From Desulfosporosinus youngiae DSM 17734 (lineage in GTDB: Bacteria > Bacillota > Desulfitobacteriia > Desulfitobacteriales > Desulfitobacteriaceae), in the NCBI RefSeq assembly GCF_000244895.1, contig NZ_CM001441.1, forward strand, positions 5,050,198 through 5,114,197: 64,000 bases of DNA, in the 5' to 3' direction. Below the pieces are notes generated by a model. It searched no databases and had not been told where the DNA came from. It saw nothing but the letters and a program-made list of their open reading frames with translations. Made by a program: the position numbers and the translations under genes. The stretch's first letter is position 1. Every line of letters begins with the position of its first letter. Shown here in pieces: positions 53,206 through 60,952 of this stretch.

Positions 53206-53898
53206 TTATTTTCCCATTTCATAGTCTGGAATGATTCCCAGTACTGGAATCCCTAAAAGCTTCTCAACATCACTCGAAGTCTTTACCGTGTTATCCATAT
53301 ATTCCAACAAGAAGACCAAGCCAAGGGAAACCATAAGGCCGGCAATAAAGGCAATCAATATGTTCAGCAATTTATTAGGCTTAATGGGCTTATCCGGAAT
53401 CACTGCAGTATCCACAATACTTACACTGTCAACTTTTTTAATTTCAATGACAGCCTTAGAAAACTCTTGCGCCATTGTGTTGGCTATCGAGGCTGCCAGC
53501 TCAGAGTTTGTATTGCTCACCTGGATTTCCAGGATTTCTGTCGTCTTCACCTGATTTATGGAGATCAGACGATCGAGTCCTTCAACCGTCAGCTCTAAAT
53601 CCAGTTCTTCGATCACTTTTTCTTCGACGGTACGACTTTGGGCGATCAGGGCATAGGTTTTGGCAAGTTGTTGGTTCGCTTGAAGTACATTATTATCGAG
53701 CATTTTGACTGCCTCTTGGCCGGACTCTGCAGCTTTCTTTCCCACAATCAAGGTGGTTGAAGCTTGGTAAACCGGTTTTATGACAAAAAAGCTAATCACT
53801 CCACTGGTGAGTGCCGCGATGAGTGGCAAAGCCACCACGATGATCCATCGTTTTCGCAGCACACCCCAATACTGCCTTAAATCTACTTTCTCTTCCAT
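53206..53898 (-). CDS. Wzz/CpsC-type chain-length determinant and kinase activator
   Basis: 230 residues. Membrane helices at about 17-38 and 177-198 flank an extracytoplasmic coiled-coil region with the proline-rich segment PDKPIKPNKLLNI before the second helix. The conserved YWGVLRKRWII start is typical. With the BY-kinase it forms the regulator of polysaccharide chain length. First gene after promoter B; GGAGG precedes the ATG. Confidence 0.92.
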   Translation of the reverse strand: MEEKVDLRQYWGVLRKRWIIVVALPLIAALTSGVISFFVIKPVYQASTTLIVGKKAAESGQEAVKMLDNNVLQANQQLAKTYALIAQSRTVEEKVIEELDLELTVEGLDRLISINQVKTTEILEIQVSNTNSELAASIANTMAQEFSKAVIEIKKVDSVSIVDTAVIPDKPIKPNKLLNILIAFIAGLMVSLGLVFLLEYMDNTVKTSSDVEKLLGIPVLGIIPDYEMGK

Positions 53899-53949
53899 GT
53901 CAACCTCCTAAATCAGTCCCGCAAAACCCCAAACATTGTTTCAAAATTC

Positions 53950-54024
53950 ATTATAGAATTGCTCCGGTCTTTTTACATCCGTATAAACTACAGGCAAATA
54001 AAAAAGGAACCCGGTGGTTCCTAC
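53950..54024 (-). promoter_or_regulatory. Promoter B of the wzz/kinase operon with two inverted-repeat sites
   Basis: TATAAT (53950-53955) with weak -35 (ATGTAA), a GTAGTTTATAC site at 53981-53991 whose outer edge is again exactly 36 bp above TATAAT, and a second GTAGGAACCAC at 54014-54024. Around the inner site the string ACGGATGTA is identical to promoter A. The upper site overlaps the terminator of the upstream gene, so part of its similarity could be accidental. Confidence 0.62.
54005..54022 (-). terminator. Terminator of the 54.0-54.5 kb gene
   Basis: AGGAACC / GGTTCCT stem with a 4-base loop, then TTTTTT on the minus strand, about 25 bp after the stop codon. Confidence 0.8.
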
Positions 54025-54045
54025 AGGTTCTGCGACAACCTCTGC

Positions 54046-54516
54046 CTAGAGCTTTATGGTCGTGGATAGACTTCCAAAGACACTACCATCTTTTAGAAAT
54101 TTCCCTTGAATTTCAACACTCTTGCTGTAAAACCTTCTAAAGGTTCTTAAGCTAATTCCATCTCCGCCTTGGGTTCCCGGTATTAAGTCATCGAGGTTTA
54201 CCCAGGTGGGCTGTCCTCCTGACAGAGGAATTGTTTTATCGGTCATATTCAATTTTAAGTCACATGACTCGTCAACGGTGATACTAAATCCAGTCACTTG
54301 AGTCGTATCCGGAGCACCACTGAGGTCAAAGGTTGAGTCATTACTCATCTCACTTAAGTTGTAAGAAGGAACCGTTAGCACTTGAATCTGAAGGACCTTA
54401 ATAGGCGGAGTTGGAACCGACGTCTTGGCAGAGAAAATTTGTACTGCTAAGCCTAAAAGGCATGCCAGTCCAATAGCCAAGCTTATGTAGAATAACCGCG
54501 GCCATTTTTTACGCAT
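54046..54516 (-). CDS. Membrane-anchored hypothetical protein
   Basis: 156 residues. An N-terminal basic stretch and helix (about 8-30) precede an extracytoplasmic domain of beta-strand character, without recognisable motifs. Placed just upstream of the wzz operon and with its own terminator. Probably envelope-associated; no function assigned. Confidence 0.65.
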   Translation of the reverse strand: MRKKWPRLFYISLAIGLACLLGLAVQIFSAKTSVPTPPIKVLQIQVLTVPSYNLSEMSNDSTFDLSGAPDTTQVTGFSITVDESCDLKLNMTDKTIPLSGGQPTWVNLDDLIPGTQGGDGISLRTFRRFYSKSVEIQGKFLKDGSVFGSLSTTIKL

Positions 54517-54624
54517 GTTGTAAATTCCCCTTTACAATTCTCAGGATACTCTTTTATCCTCTGCAAACTCTCCCAGTAGCTCACTGTTAATGATTTCTAT
54601 TCCCTCAAAGTCTTCCACCCTTAG

Positions 54625-54670
54625 TTTGTCCATGCAAAATCGGACACGAATCCGATTTTGCATGGGCAAA
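54625..54670. repeat. 20-bp inverted repeat
   Basis: TTTGTCCATGCAAAATCGGA and its near-perfect complement flank a 6-base CACGAA spacer, one mismatch. It lies in the divergent gap before the DUF3102 gene and has no T tail, so an operator, a recombination site or a mobile-element relic fits better than a terminator. A minus-strand frame (MQNRIRVRF, ending at 54541) starts inside it but has no ribosome site. Confidence 0.6.
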
Positions 54671-54750
54671 CTTTCTTTAATACTCGGCTCACATTTCCAT
54701 ACTCTTCCACATATCTTATGATTGAAGTATGAAAGACAGGAGCCATCGCT

Positions 54751-55701
54751 ATGACAGAATCCGCCGCAAAGGAGAGAACACCTCAAGTCATCGCCGCAGA
54801 AATCAACACCATCAAATATCAGGCCGGGAGAATCCTGCTTTACAGTCTCATTGAGATCGGACGACGCCTGAAAGAAGCTAAAACCAAAGTCCCTCATGGA
54901 GAATGGAGCACATGGCTGAAGGAATCCGTCAGCTTCTCACAAAGCCGAGCCGAAAAACTGATGCGCATCGCCACAACTTACGGCTCCGAGGATTCGGCGT
55001 CTCTTGGCACCGGCACCCGGACACAAACTCTTTCCAATCTGACCTACTCCCAGGCCCTCCTCCTCTTAGGCATCCCTGAAGAAGAACGGGCCGAGTTTGT
55101 CACCGAACTGGATATTGAAGGCCTGACGACTCTGGAACTGAAAAAAGCCGTAGAAGAAAAGAAAGCAGCCTTACAGGAAAGGGACCAAGCTAGAGAAGAA
55201 CGAGATCAGGCCGTTGAAGCAGGCCGGCAGACTACTCAAAAATTAGAGCAACTTACACATGACCATAAAGATCTGAAAAAACAGGTGAACGAAAAAGACA
55301 GCGAACTCAGCCGGTTAACCACTGTGAACCAATCTCTGGATCAGCAGGTAAAAGATTGCCGGCCTCACTCCGGCAATGAACAGAAAAGCCTGCGCGAAAA
55401 AGAAGTTAGGCTCAAAGAAGATCGTGACAACAGTGAATATGCCGAAAAAATCACTCAACTGGAAAATCAGATCAAGACAACGGAAGGCCTAATCCCTATC
55501 ATGACCGCAGAAGCGAAATACGTCTTTTATCGGGATCAATTGCTCAGAGCTTTTGAAAATGTCTTGATAGCCCTTAAAGTATTAAACGACAAAGACCCCG
55601 AGGTAAAGGAACAGCATCGCGAGGCGGCCTATGAGATGATGAAGAACCTGACCAAGCAGTTGGAGGTATATCCGCCTGTCCCCACCTTCACTGTCATGTA
55701 A
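54751..55701 (+). CDS. DUF3102 coiled-coil protein
   Basis: 316 residues. The N-terminal 120 match DUF3102 (LLYSLIEIGRRLKEAKTKV, GEWSTWLKESVSFSQSRAEKLMRIA), a domain seen on plasmids and mobile elements near replication/partition genes. A long heptad coiled coil (about 125-240, rich in Glu/Arg/Lys) follows, then a helical C-terminus. The ATG has AGGAG eight bases upstream. Its function is unknown; DNA binding via the N-terminus is possible. Confidence 0.8.
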   Translation: MTESAAKERTPQVIAAEINTIKYQAGRILLYSLIEIGRRLKEAKTKVPHGEWSTWLKESVSFSQSRAEKLMRIATTYGSEDSASLGTGTRTQTLSNLTYSQALLLLGIPEEERAEFVTELDIEGLTTLELKKAVEEKKAALQERDQAREERDQAVEAGRQTTQKLEQLTHDHKDLKKQVNEKDSELSRLTTVNQSLDQQVKDCRPHSGNEQKSLREKEVRLKEDRDNSEYAEKITQLENQIKTTEGLIPIMTAEAKYVFYRDQLLRAFENVLIALKVLNDKDPEVKEQHREAAYEMMKNLTKQLEVYPPVPTFTVM

Positions 55702-55886
55702 TAAAACCAGCTTGGCGCACGGTGCGATCCCTTTGGCCCTACCCTCATTTTGTCCCAAAACTCTCAGATGAATAAATACTATTTTACCCTTCCGCGATTA
55801 AATCCTTTTTCTTTAGCCGTATCTTCCCTAACTTGATGTCATTACCTTTATTAAGGTATAATTAGCTAAGAAATAGTATAGATTAA

Positions 55887-55912
55887 AACCGGGATGCGTC
55901 AACATCCCGGTT
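55887..55912. terminator. Stem-loop downstream of the DUF3102 gene
   Basis: AACCGGGATG / CATCCCGGTT perfect stem with a 6-base loop, 185 bp after the stop. The T tail is weak. The rest of the 510-bp gap holds the hairpin at 55944 and a short repeat relic. Confidence 0.5.
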
Positions 55913-55943
55913 ATACAACTGACCGTAGTGAGCGGCGATGATG

Positions 55944-55984
55944 AAAGAGCAAGGTGCCCGGCGGAATGGACTACTTGCTCTTTT
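55944..55984 (+). terminator. Terminator-like hairpin
   Basis: AAAGAGCAAG / CTTGCTCTTT with a 21-base loop, ending in TTTT on the plus strand. It may be the real end of the DUF3102 transcript or of a non-coding transcript. Confidence 0.45.
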
Positions 55985-56011
55985 GCGTTCCTTTAAGTAT
56001 TAACACAGAGA

Positions 56012-56057
56012 AGTGCCAGTCCTCTTTGGGCGGAAAAGTTGACCCCGAAGACGTGAA
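56012..56057. repeat. Short relic of the 337-bp repeat
   Basis: GAAGTGCCAGTCC...GGCGGAAAAGTTGACCC matches the core of the longer direct repeats at 56478 and 60600 (about 85% by eye over 46 bp). It shows that the repeat family has several decayed members here. Confidence 0.6.
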
Positions 56058-56213
56058 TTTGACAATATTAAGGATACCAAACGACATATCTTAAATCATT
56101 TTTATGAAAACACAGGACGTTTTTCCTATCCATTTTAAACACAGTGATACATAGATAAAGCTTATTTGTTTTGTTAGAATAATACTTGTCAATGTTTGAT
56201 GGGGGGATTACTT

Positions 56214-56327
56214 TTGCTCTGGCATAAATTAAGCTACAAAAAACAAAATTGGATTATCATCGGCGGCACACTGATACTTGCCCTCGCCGCTATTCTAGCC
56301 GTCAGCTTCTTCGTCAAAGTCCTTTAA
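56214..56327 (+). CDS. 37-residue single-helix membrane peptide
   Basis: TTG start seven bases after GGGGGGA. Basic N-terminus (LWHKLSYKKQN) and one hydrophobic helix (IIIGGTLILALAAILAVSFF). Followed seven bases later by a strong hairpin, so it looks like a complete single-gene unit. Function unknown. It does not resemble the toxin next to the RelE pair. Confidence 0.5.
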   Translation: MLWHKLSYKKQNWIIIGGTLILALAAILAVSFFVKVL

Positions 56328-56333
56328 AAGGAG

Positions 56334-56383
56334 ATTATAAAGGAGTGTTCCAAGCTATCTGGCTTTGGACACTCCTTTATAAT
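56334..56383. terminator. Terminator of the 37-residue peptide gene
   Basis: ATTATAAAGGAGTGT / ACACTCCTTTATAAT stem of about 18 bp with one bulge and a CTATCTGGC loop. The strong pairing within the AT-rich arms suits a terminator on either strand. Confidence 0.7.
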
Positions 56384-56477
56384 CGAAAACTTGAGCTGCT
56401 TGATGAGTTGCCCTGAAATAATGAGTATGTCCACATATTCTGTGACTAAAGCAACGGAAAGGGCTGGACAAGTGGAT

Positions 56478-56815
56478 GGTAACACATTACACCCTTCCAA
56501 AAGGTCACAGATATTAAGAGTAAGTCTTTAGTCAAACTTTTGCCCTATTATACCATTATTACCGTAGCAGGTTAACTGAATTCTTTCTATACAAATGTAA
56601 ACGGCTTAATGTCACTAATCGGTGGAGAATAGCTGGTAAGCCATTGATATCTGTGTCCTATAATGTGAGTTATGATCAATCGAAAAATGAAAGGTTCCAG
56701 TACACTTTTCGTTGCTTTTCGTTGTTCGACAAATTCCGGGAAGTACCAGTCCCCTTTGGGAGGAAAAGTTGACCCTCGAAGACGATCTTCGAAGGCCTTT
56801 TCCGACCCGAGCACG
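56478..56815. repeat. Direct repeat, left copy (338 bp)
   Basis: About 94% identical to 60600-60935, same orientation. It contains the same minus-strand promoter and ribosome site as the antitoxin gene in the right copy, and the first codons GTG TTA CC, but the antitoxin body is missing; the sequence diverges right after. Between the copies lie about 3.8 kb with ATPase, HD and toxin-antitoxin genes. Nothing else occupies the 500-bp gap before the ATPase gene. Confidence 0.92.
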
Positions 56816-56826
56816 GGAACCTCAAA

Positions 56827-58089
56827 TTAGATCATCCATACAGGAACATACCAGTTCTTTGCATTGATGGGAAGCAGATCATTTGCCATGCAGACGACTG
56901 CGCCGTTCCCGATTTTCAGTTTCGTCTGAGAAAGTTCACCGAACTTTTCTGGCTCTGTAACGGATTCTAACACACCAAAATGCTTAATGGCATCCTTGCC
57001 AGGGGAAGCTGATTTTTTAATTTCGATAGGATAAAGCGCTCCGTTCTCGTAGATTATCAGATCAATTTCCTTCTTATCCTTGTCACGGTAATAATATATG
57101 GGTGGTTCCTTTCCTGCGTTCAGGTAACTCTTGTAAATCTCCGAAAAAACATAACTCTCGAAAAATGCTCCAGACATAGCCCCTCTTTCCAGAGCTTCGG
57201 GATTACCCCATTTCAACAGATGGGCGCAAAGCCCTGTATCAAGGAAGTGAAGCATCGGCGTCTTTGTGACTCGCTTTAAGAGGTTGTTGTAATACGGCTG
57301 GACTAGTGCAATGATATGGGATGACATGAGGATGGAAAGCCACTTTTTTGCTGTAGGAGATGATATGCCACATTCGCGGGCAATTTCGTCATAAACAACA
57401 GGCTTTGCTGTTCTTGCCGCAACGACAGTCATGAAATTGTAGAAAGCCATTTCATCTGCAACCTGTGTCAAATCCTTTATGTCACGTTTAAGGTAACTAT
57501 CGATATAGGAGCGATAATACATTTCAATGTCTACATTATTATCTGCATAGAGCTTCGGCATGGAGCCTTTAAAGATGCGGAAATACAGGCTATTAAGATC
57601 AAACTTCTTAACCTTTTCGATGCGTTTCATCAACCTATCCGAGTCTGTCGTAAATACTTCGGATGAGACTGCATTAATTTCATTAGTCGATAAACCCAAT
57701 AAGTTAATAATCCCGACGCGACCTGCAAGAGATTCGCTGACATTCTGCATCATGACAAATGCCTGTGATCCGGTGATCCAAAAATCCCCATTACGCTTTG
57801 ATTTATCAACCGCCATTTTGATATGCGGAAATAATTCGGCAGCAGCATATTGGATTTCATCAATCAAAACAGGCGGTGTGTATCTTTGCAAAAATAATGC
57901 AGGATCACTCTTTGCTAAATATCGGATATCCGGATCGTCCAAGGTCACAATTTTGCGGTTAGGCTCTGCTAATCTTTCTAGCATCGTTGATTTTCCTACC
58001 TGGCGCGGGCCGGTTACAAGCATCACGGGAAATGATGCTGATGCTTTTCGGACAGTATCTTCTAGCGCTCTTTGTATATACACAAGCAA
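56827..58089 (-). CDS. DUF4143/AAA ATPase
   Basis: 420 residues. Walker A GPRQVGKST at about 27-35, Walker B-like PPVLIDEIQ, sensor ITGSQAF, then a winged-helix region (DEIARECGISSPTAKKW) and a C-terminal DUF4143 nuclease-like part with DLIIYENG...PIEIKK. The family (ATP-binding protein, DUF4143) is widespread and accessory; targets are unknown. It stands just inside the left direct repeat. A fragment of a sister copy lies at 27587. Confidence 0.9.
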   Translation of the reverse strand: MLVYIQRALEDTVRKASASFPVMLVTGPRQVGKSTMLERLAEPNRKIVTLDDPDIRYLAKSDPALFLQRYTPPVLIDEIQYAAAELFPHIKMAVDKSKRNGDFWITGSQAFVMMQNVSESLAGRVGIINLLGLSTNEINAVSSEVFTTDSDRLMKRIEKVKKFDLNSLYFRIFKGSMPKLYADNNVDIEMYYRSYIDSYLKRDIKDLTQVADEMAFYNFMTVVAARTAKPVVYDEIARECGISSPTAKKWLSILMSSHIIALVQPYYNNLLKRVTKTPMLHFLDTGLCAHLLKWGNPEALERGAMSGAFFESYVFSEIYKSYLNAGKEPPIYYYRDKDKKEIDLIIYENGALYPIEIKKSASPGKDAIKHFGVLESVTEPEKFGELSQTKLKIGNGAVVCMANDLLPINAKNWYVPVWMI

Positions 58090-58095
58090 ACACCT

Positions 58096-58128
58096 CGTCT
58101 AAAGTAAAATATAATTTTATATTAGACG
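58096..58128. promoter_or_regulatory. Inverted repeat upstream of the ATPase gene
   Basis: CGTCTAA and TTAGACG halves 19 bp apart, with an AT-rich centre that would hold the -10 region, start six bases before the ATPase start codon. A repressor operator is plausible; the ATPase winged helix is a candidate binder. Confidence 0.45.
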
Positions 58129-58208
58129 AATTTACTTATTTTGTCAACTGTAATGCTCAGCTTTTCGTAAGAGTAAAAGCTAGCTTTAAATTTAGCTCAT
58201 ATCCGAGT

Positions 58209-58291
58209 CCTATAATGAGTTTATGATCACTCGAAAAATGAACGGTTCCAGTACACTTTTCGTTGTTCGACAAATTTCGGGAAGTACCAGT
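58209..58291. repeat. Partial third copy of the 337-bp repeat
   Basis: CCTATAATGAG...GGAAGTACCAGT resembles the last third of the direct repeats, lacking one TTTTCGTTGC unit. It lies in the 530-bp gap between the ATPase and the small gene. A GC-rich hairpin TGCGCCC/GGGCGCA (58294-58312) follows. Confidence 0.7.
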
Positions 58292-58622
58292 GGATTGCGC
58301 CCATGCCGGGCGCACAAGAAAGGTTCCGGCGAGTAGAGCGAGCTAGCATCATCCCCTTGGGTGAAAAATCCCCCCTAAAGATGAATCTTGACGGACTTTG
58401 CCTACCCCAAACATTTGCCAGTTTTAGGCGCTTAAGTTATAATAAAAACATCATAAACACGCGGATCATTGACATAGTACAAGCTGCCTAACATACTATA
58501 TTAGTGTATAACGGTACATAATTTTTCAAGACAATAGACATTACAATTACCGTAATCATCTGGCAAAGTGTTCGCGGTTTTGGAGGTCTATTCTATTTTA
58601 TTGGGAATGAGGTTGGTTTTTT

Positions 58623-58991
58623 ATGTGCAGATTTATTGGAATTGAGGACTTGGTGGCAAATGCCTTGATAGAGCTTTTAGAAAAAGGTGCTTGCCGAAGA
58701 GTAAGTTTTGAAACACTTGTTAAATATGGAACTGTTGTTATGAGTGTTTTGCGTGAAAATGGTAGTGAAGCGGTTATTTTGATTTCTAAAGAACATACCA
58801 ATGAATTAATCCGAAATTATTCAGATTTCTTTGAGATTGATCAGAGTGAGCTAAACAATGATGCTATAGTTTTAAAAGCAGAAAAAACTGTTGATGATTT
58901 GCGCAATCGTTTTAGGGCTTTCTTGACTATTGATAGCTTGTTGGCCTTTACAGATACTAAATCTCTCGCTGAATTGGGGGTCGCAGTTTGA
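58623..58991 (+). CDS. Small protein paired with the HD hydrolase, function unknown
   Basis: 122 residues, ATG with GAGG upstream. Mixed helix/strand composition; no known motif. It overlaps the HD gene by 4 bp (stop TGA inside the TTGA start), which argues for a coupled two-gene unit. No homologue recognised. Confidence 0.6.
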   Translation: MCRFIGIEDLVANALIELLEKGACRRVSFETLVKYGTVVMSVLRENGSEAVILISKEHTNELIRNYSDFFEIDQSELNNDAIVLKAEKTVDDLRNRFRAFLTIDSLLAFTDTKSLAELGVAV

Positions 58992-60046
58992 GTTTCAAGC
59001 TTTTTAAGGATCCGATATATGGATATGTAGAAATTGATTCCAAACTTGTAAGTAGTATTATTGATACTGCTTGTTTTCAAAGACTTAGAAATATTAGGCA
59101 AACAAGTTATGCCCCCTTGTACCCTGCCTCATTTCACAATAGATTCTTGCATTCTATCGGCGTTTATTATTTAGGAAAAAAGGCGTTTAACGTAGCTTAT
59201 AAATCACTTCAAGATGATGATAAAACATTCGAAGAAGATGAATTAGGCAACATTAAACGCCTTTTTGAATTAGCCTGTTTACTTCATGATGTAGGACATG
59301 CACCCTTTTCACATACGGGAGAGTTGCTTTTTTTAGCGGATTCATCGAATCCTCCGGCCATATATACGAAATTAATCTCCTTAGTGGAAGATGCTACCTT
59401 TACTGCTGATGTCGAACACTATTATAAAAATGGAAAAGCTGCCGCGCCCCATGAAATGATGAGTTGTATTGTTTCCTTAGTAACTTTTAAAGAGCATTTT
59501 CAAACGCCTGACGAACGCGACTTCTTTTCTCGCTGTATAACCGGATTTAAATTCCGTAATACAGACAAAAAGAATTATGATGTTTTGAATTGTTTTATCG
59601 AACTGCTGAATTCCCCAATAATTGATGTTGACAGGCTGGATTACATAATTAGAGACTCACAAACAACAGGATTTCAAAGTGTTTCCATTGATTATGAAAG
59701 GATCTTAAATGGTATCCGGATTATTAAAAAGGATGGTTTAAGCCTTTTAGGTTTCCATAAGAGTGCTTTAAGTGTAGTTGAGAATGTAATATATGCTCAT
59801 GATTCGGAAAGGAAATGGATTCAAAACCATCCAACTATTTTGTACGAGCATTTCTTATTACAACATGCCATGCGAAGTATAGATAAACTTTTTTCATTTT
59901 CAGAGACCGGTACGAGGTTTTTTGCTTTAGAGTCTTTAACTATAGAAGGGGCGAACTTTGGAGATAAGGGTAAAATCTCCTTATTAGCAGATGAGGATAT
60001 TTTTTCGAAGAAAAGAAAGGTTCCAGGAACCTGTCCGGAACGCTGA
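58988..60046 (+). CDS. HD-domain phosphohydrolase (dNTPase-like), C-terminus probably truncated
   Basis: 352 residues, TTG start. Metal-binding H in FLHSIGVY, HD pair in LLHDVGHAPFSHTGE (about 97-111) and the distal Asp in DVDRLDYIIRDS place it with SAMHD1/YwfO-like HD hydrolases that split dNTPs. Family members usually have 400 or more residues. The reading frame ends in KVPGTCPER where the DNA switches to a repetitive GGTTCCAGGAACC stretch, suggesting that the 3' end was replaced. Confidence 0.72.
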   Translation: MSFKLFKDPIYGYVEIDSKLVSSIIDTACFQRLRNIRQTSYAPLYPASFHNRFLHSIGVYYLGKKAFNVAYKSLQDDDKTFEEDELGNIKRLFELACLLHDVGHAPFSHTGELLFLADSSNPPAIYTKLISLVEDATFTADVEHYYKNGKAAAPHEMMSCIVSLVTFKEHFQTPDERDFFSRCITGFKFRNTDKKNYDVLNCFIELLNSPIIDVDRLDYIIRDSQTTGFQSVSIDYERILNGIRIIKKDGLSLLGFHKSALSVVENVIYAHDSERKWIQNHPTILYEHFLLQHAMRSIDKLFSFSETGTRFFALESLTIEGANFGDKGKISLLADEDIFSKKRKVPGTCPER

Positions 60047-60104
60047 CCAACGGGAAGCAGTTCCCGAGCAAGGGGCTTCCCTCTAGCTGAGGTCTTTTTC
60101 ACCC

Positions 60105-60353
60105 TTACTTATCATAGGCTTCCTTACTGTGAAGAACTCTAAAGGTATATACTGTTACAGTTTGTTTCGAAATATCTATAATAACTCTACACTCCCCAAC
60201 CCTAATTCTGTAATTTTCGGATCCTCTTAGCTTTTTTATATCAACACGTTGACCAGCAACAAAATGTTCTAGAGCTAAATATACACGGTTTCGAGTAGCT
60301 TTATCTAGTTTCTCCAGATCTTTTTTTGCACGAGTAGTAATGACTATATTCAT
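60105..60353 (-). CDS. RelE/ParE-family toxin
   Basis: 82 residues. TTRAKKDLEKLDK, KLRGSENYRIRVGECRVIID and VYTFRVLHSKEAY match the RelE/ParE fold core (ribosome-dependent mRNA cleavage or gyrase poisoning). Its ATG overlaps the antitoxin TGA, the common layout of type II pairs. It directly follows the truncated HD gene in convergent orientation. Confidence 0.88.
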   Translation of the reverse strand: MNIVITTRAKKDLEKLDKATRNRVYLALEHFVAGQRVDIKKLRGSENYRIRVGECRVIIDISKQTVTVYTFRVLHSKEAYDK

Positions 60354-60607
60354 AAGTCACCCAGCTGTTTTTTAATTTCGTCTAGGCTATGGATCCTACC
60401 CGCTATCACATCTTCTTCACCCTGGACAATGGAAATCTCATCTTCTTCTGTCAAATCTTCTTCATCATATAAAGGGTAACTCAATGCTTCCTCCATTGTT
60501 TGTCCAAAAAGTGATTTTAAATATTTTATTGCCTTCTCTAATTCCTTAGCAGTCATACTTTGTGTTAGGTATCTAACTTCTTCCCTCAATTTGTCTTCTG
60601 GTAACAC
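60350..60607 (-). CDS. Antitoxin of the RelE-type pair
   Basis: 85 residues from GTG, which has GGGAGGG six bases upstream; a TTG farther out overlaps that site. Acidic, with a charged helical N-terminus (LPEDKLREEVRYLTQ) and an acidic C-terminus (IVQGEEDVIAGR). It would neutralise RelE and repress its own promoter. Start region and promoter lie inside the right direct repeat. Confidence 0.82.
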   Translation of the reverse strand: MLPEDKLREEVRYLTQSMTAKELEKAIKYLKSLFGQTMEEALSYPLYDEEDLTEEDEISIVQGEEDVIAGRIHSLDEIKKQLGDL

Positions 60608-60935
60608 ATTATACCCTCCCAAAAGGTCACAGATATTAAGAGTAAGCCTTTAGTCAAACTTTTCCCCTATTATACCATTATTACCGTAGCAGGTTAACTG
60701 AATTCTTTCTATATAAATGTAAACGGCTTAATGTCACAATCGGTGGAGAATAGTTGGTAAGCCATTGATATCTGTGTCCTATAATGGAGATTATGATCAC
60801 TCGAAAAATGAAAGGTTCCAGTACACTTTTCGTTGCTTTTCGTTGTTCGACAAATTACAGGAAGTACCAGTCCCCTTCGGGAGGAAAAGTTGACCCTCGA
60901 AGACGATCTTCGAAGGCCTTTTCCGACCCGAGCAC
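60600..60935. repeat. Direct repeat, right copy (336 bp)
   Basis: Partner of 56478-56815. It includes the antitoxin promoter and start and ends with CGAAGGCCTTTTCCGACCCG just before the dprA stop. The spacing of copies (about 4.1 kb) is suited to homologous recombination. The gap between antitoxin and dprA holds nothing else that I can name. Confidence 0.92.
60669..60697 (-). promoter_or_regulatory. Promoter of the toxin-antitoxin pair
   Basis: TTAACC - 17 bp - TATAAT on the minus strand, ending about 62 bp above the GTG. The same promoter is present in the left direct repeat, where it now drives no antitoxin. Confidence 0.7.
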
Positions 60936-60952
60936 CGGCTCGAAGGTCAATA

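Noticed and set aside
54541-54897. 118-residue minus-strand frame
   Set aside because: It overlaps the start of the well-supported DUF3102 gene and begins without a ribosome site. The terminal 40 codons look coding-like, but support is too weak.
56478-60935. CRISPR or integron array
   Set aside because: The repeats are two long copies plus fragments, not short regularly spaced units, and no cas or integrase gene is present.
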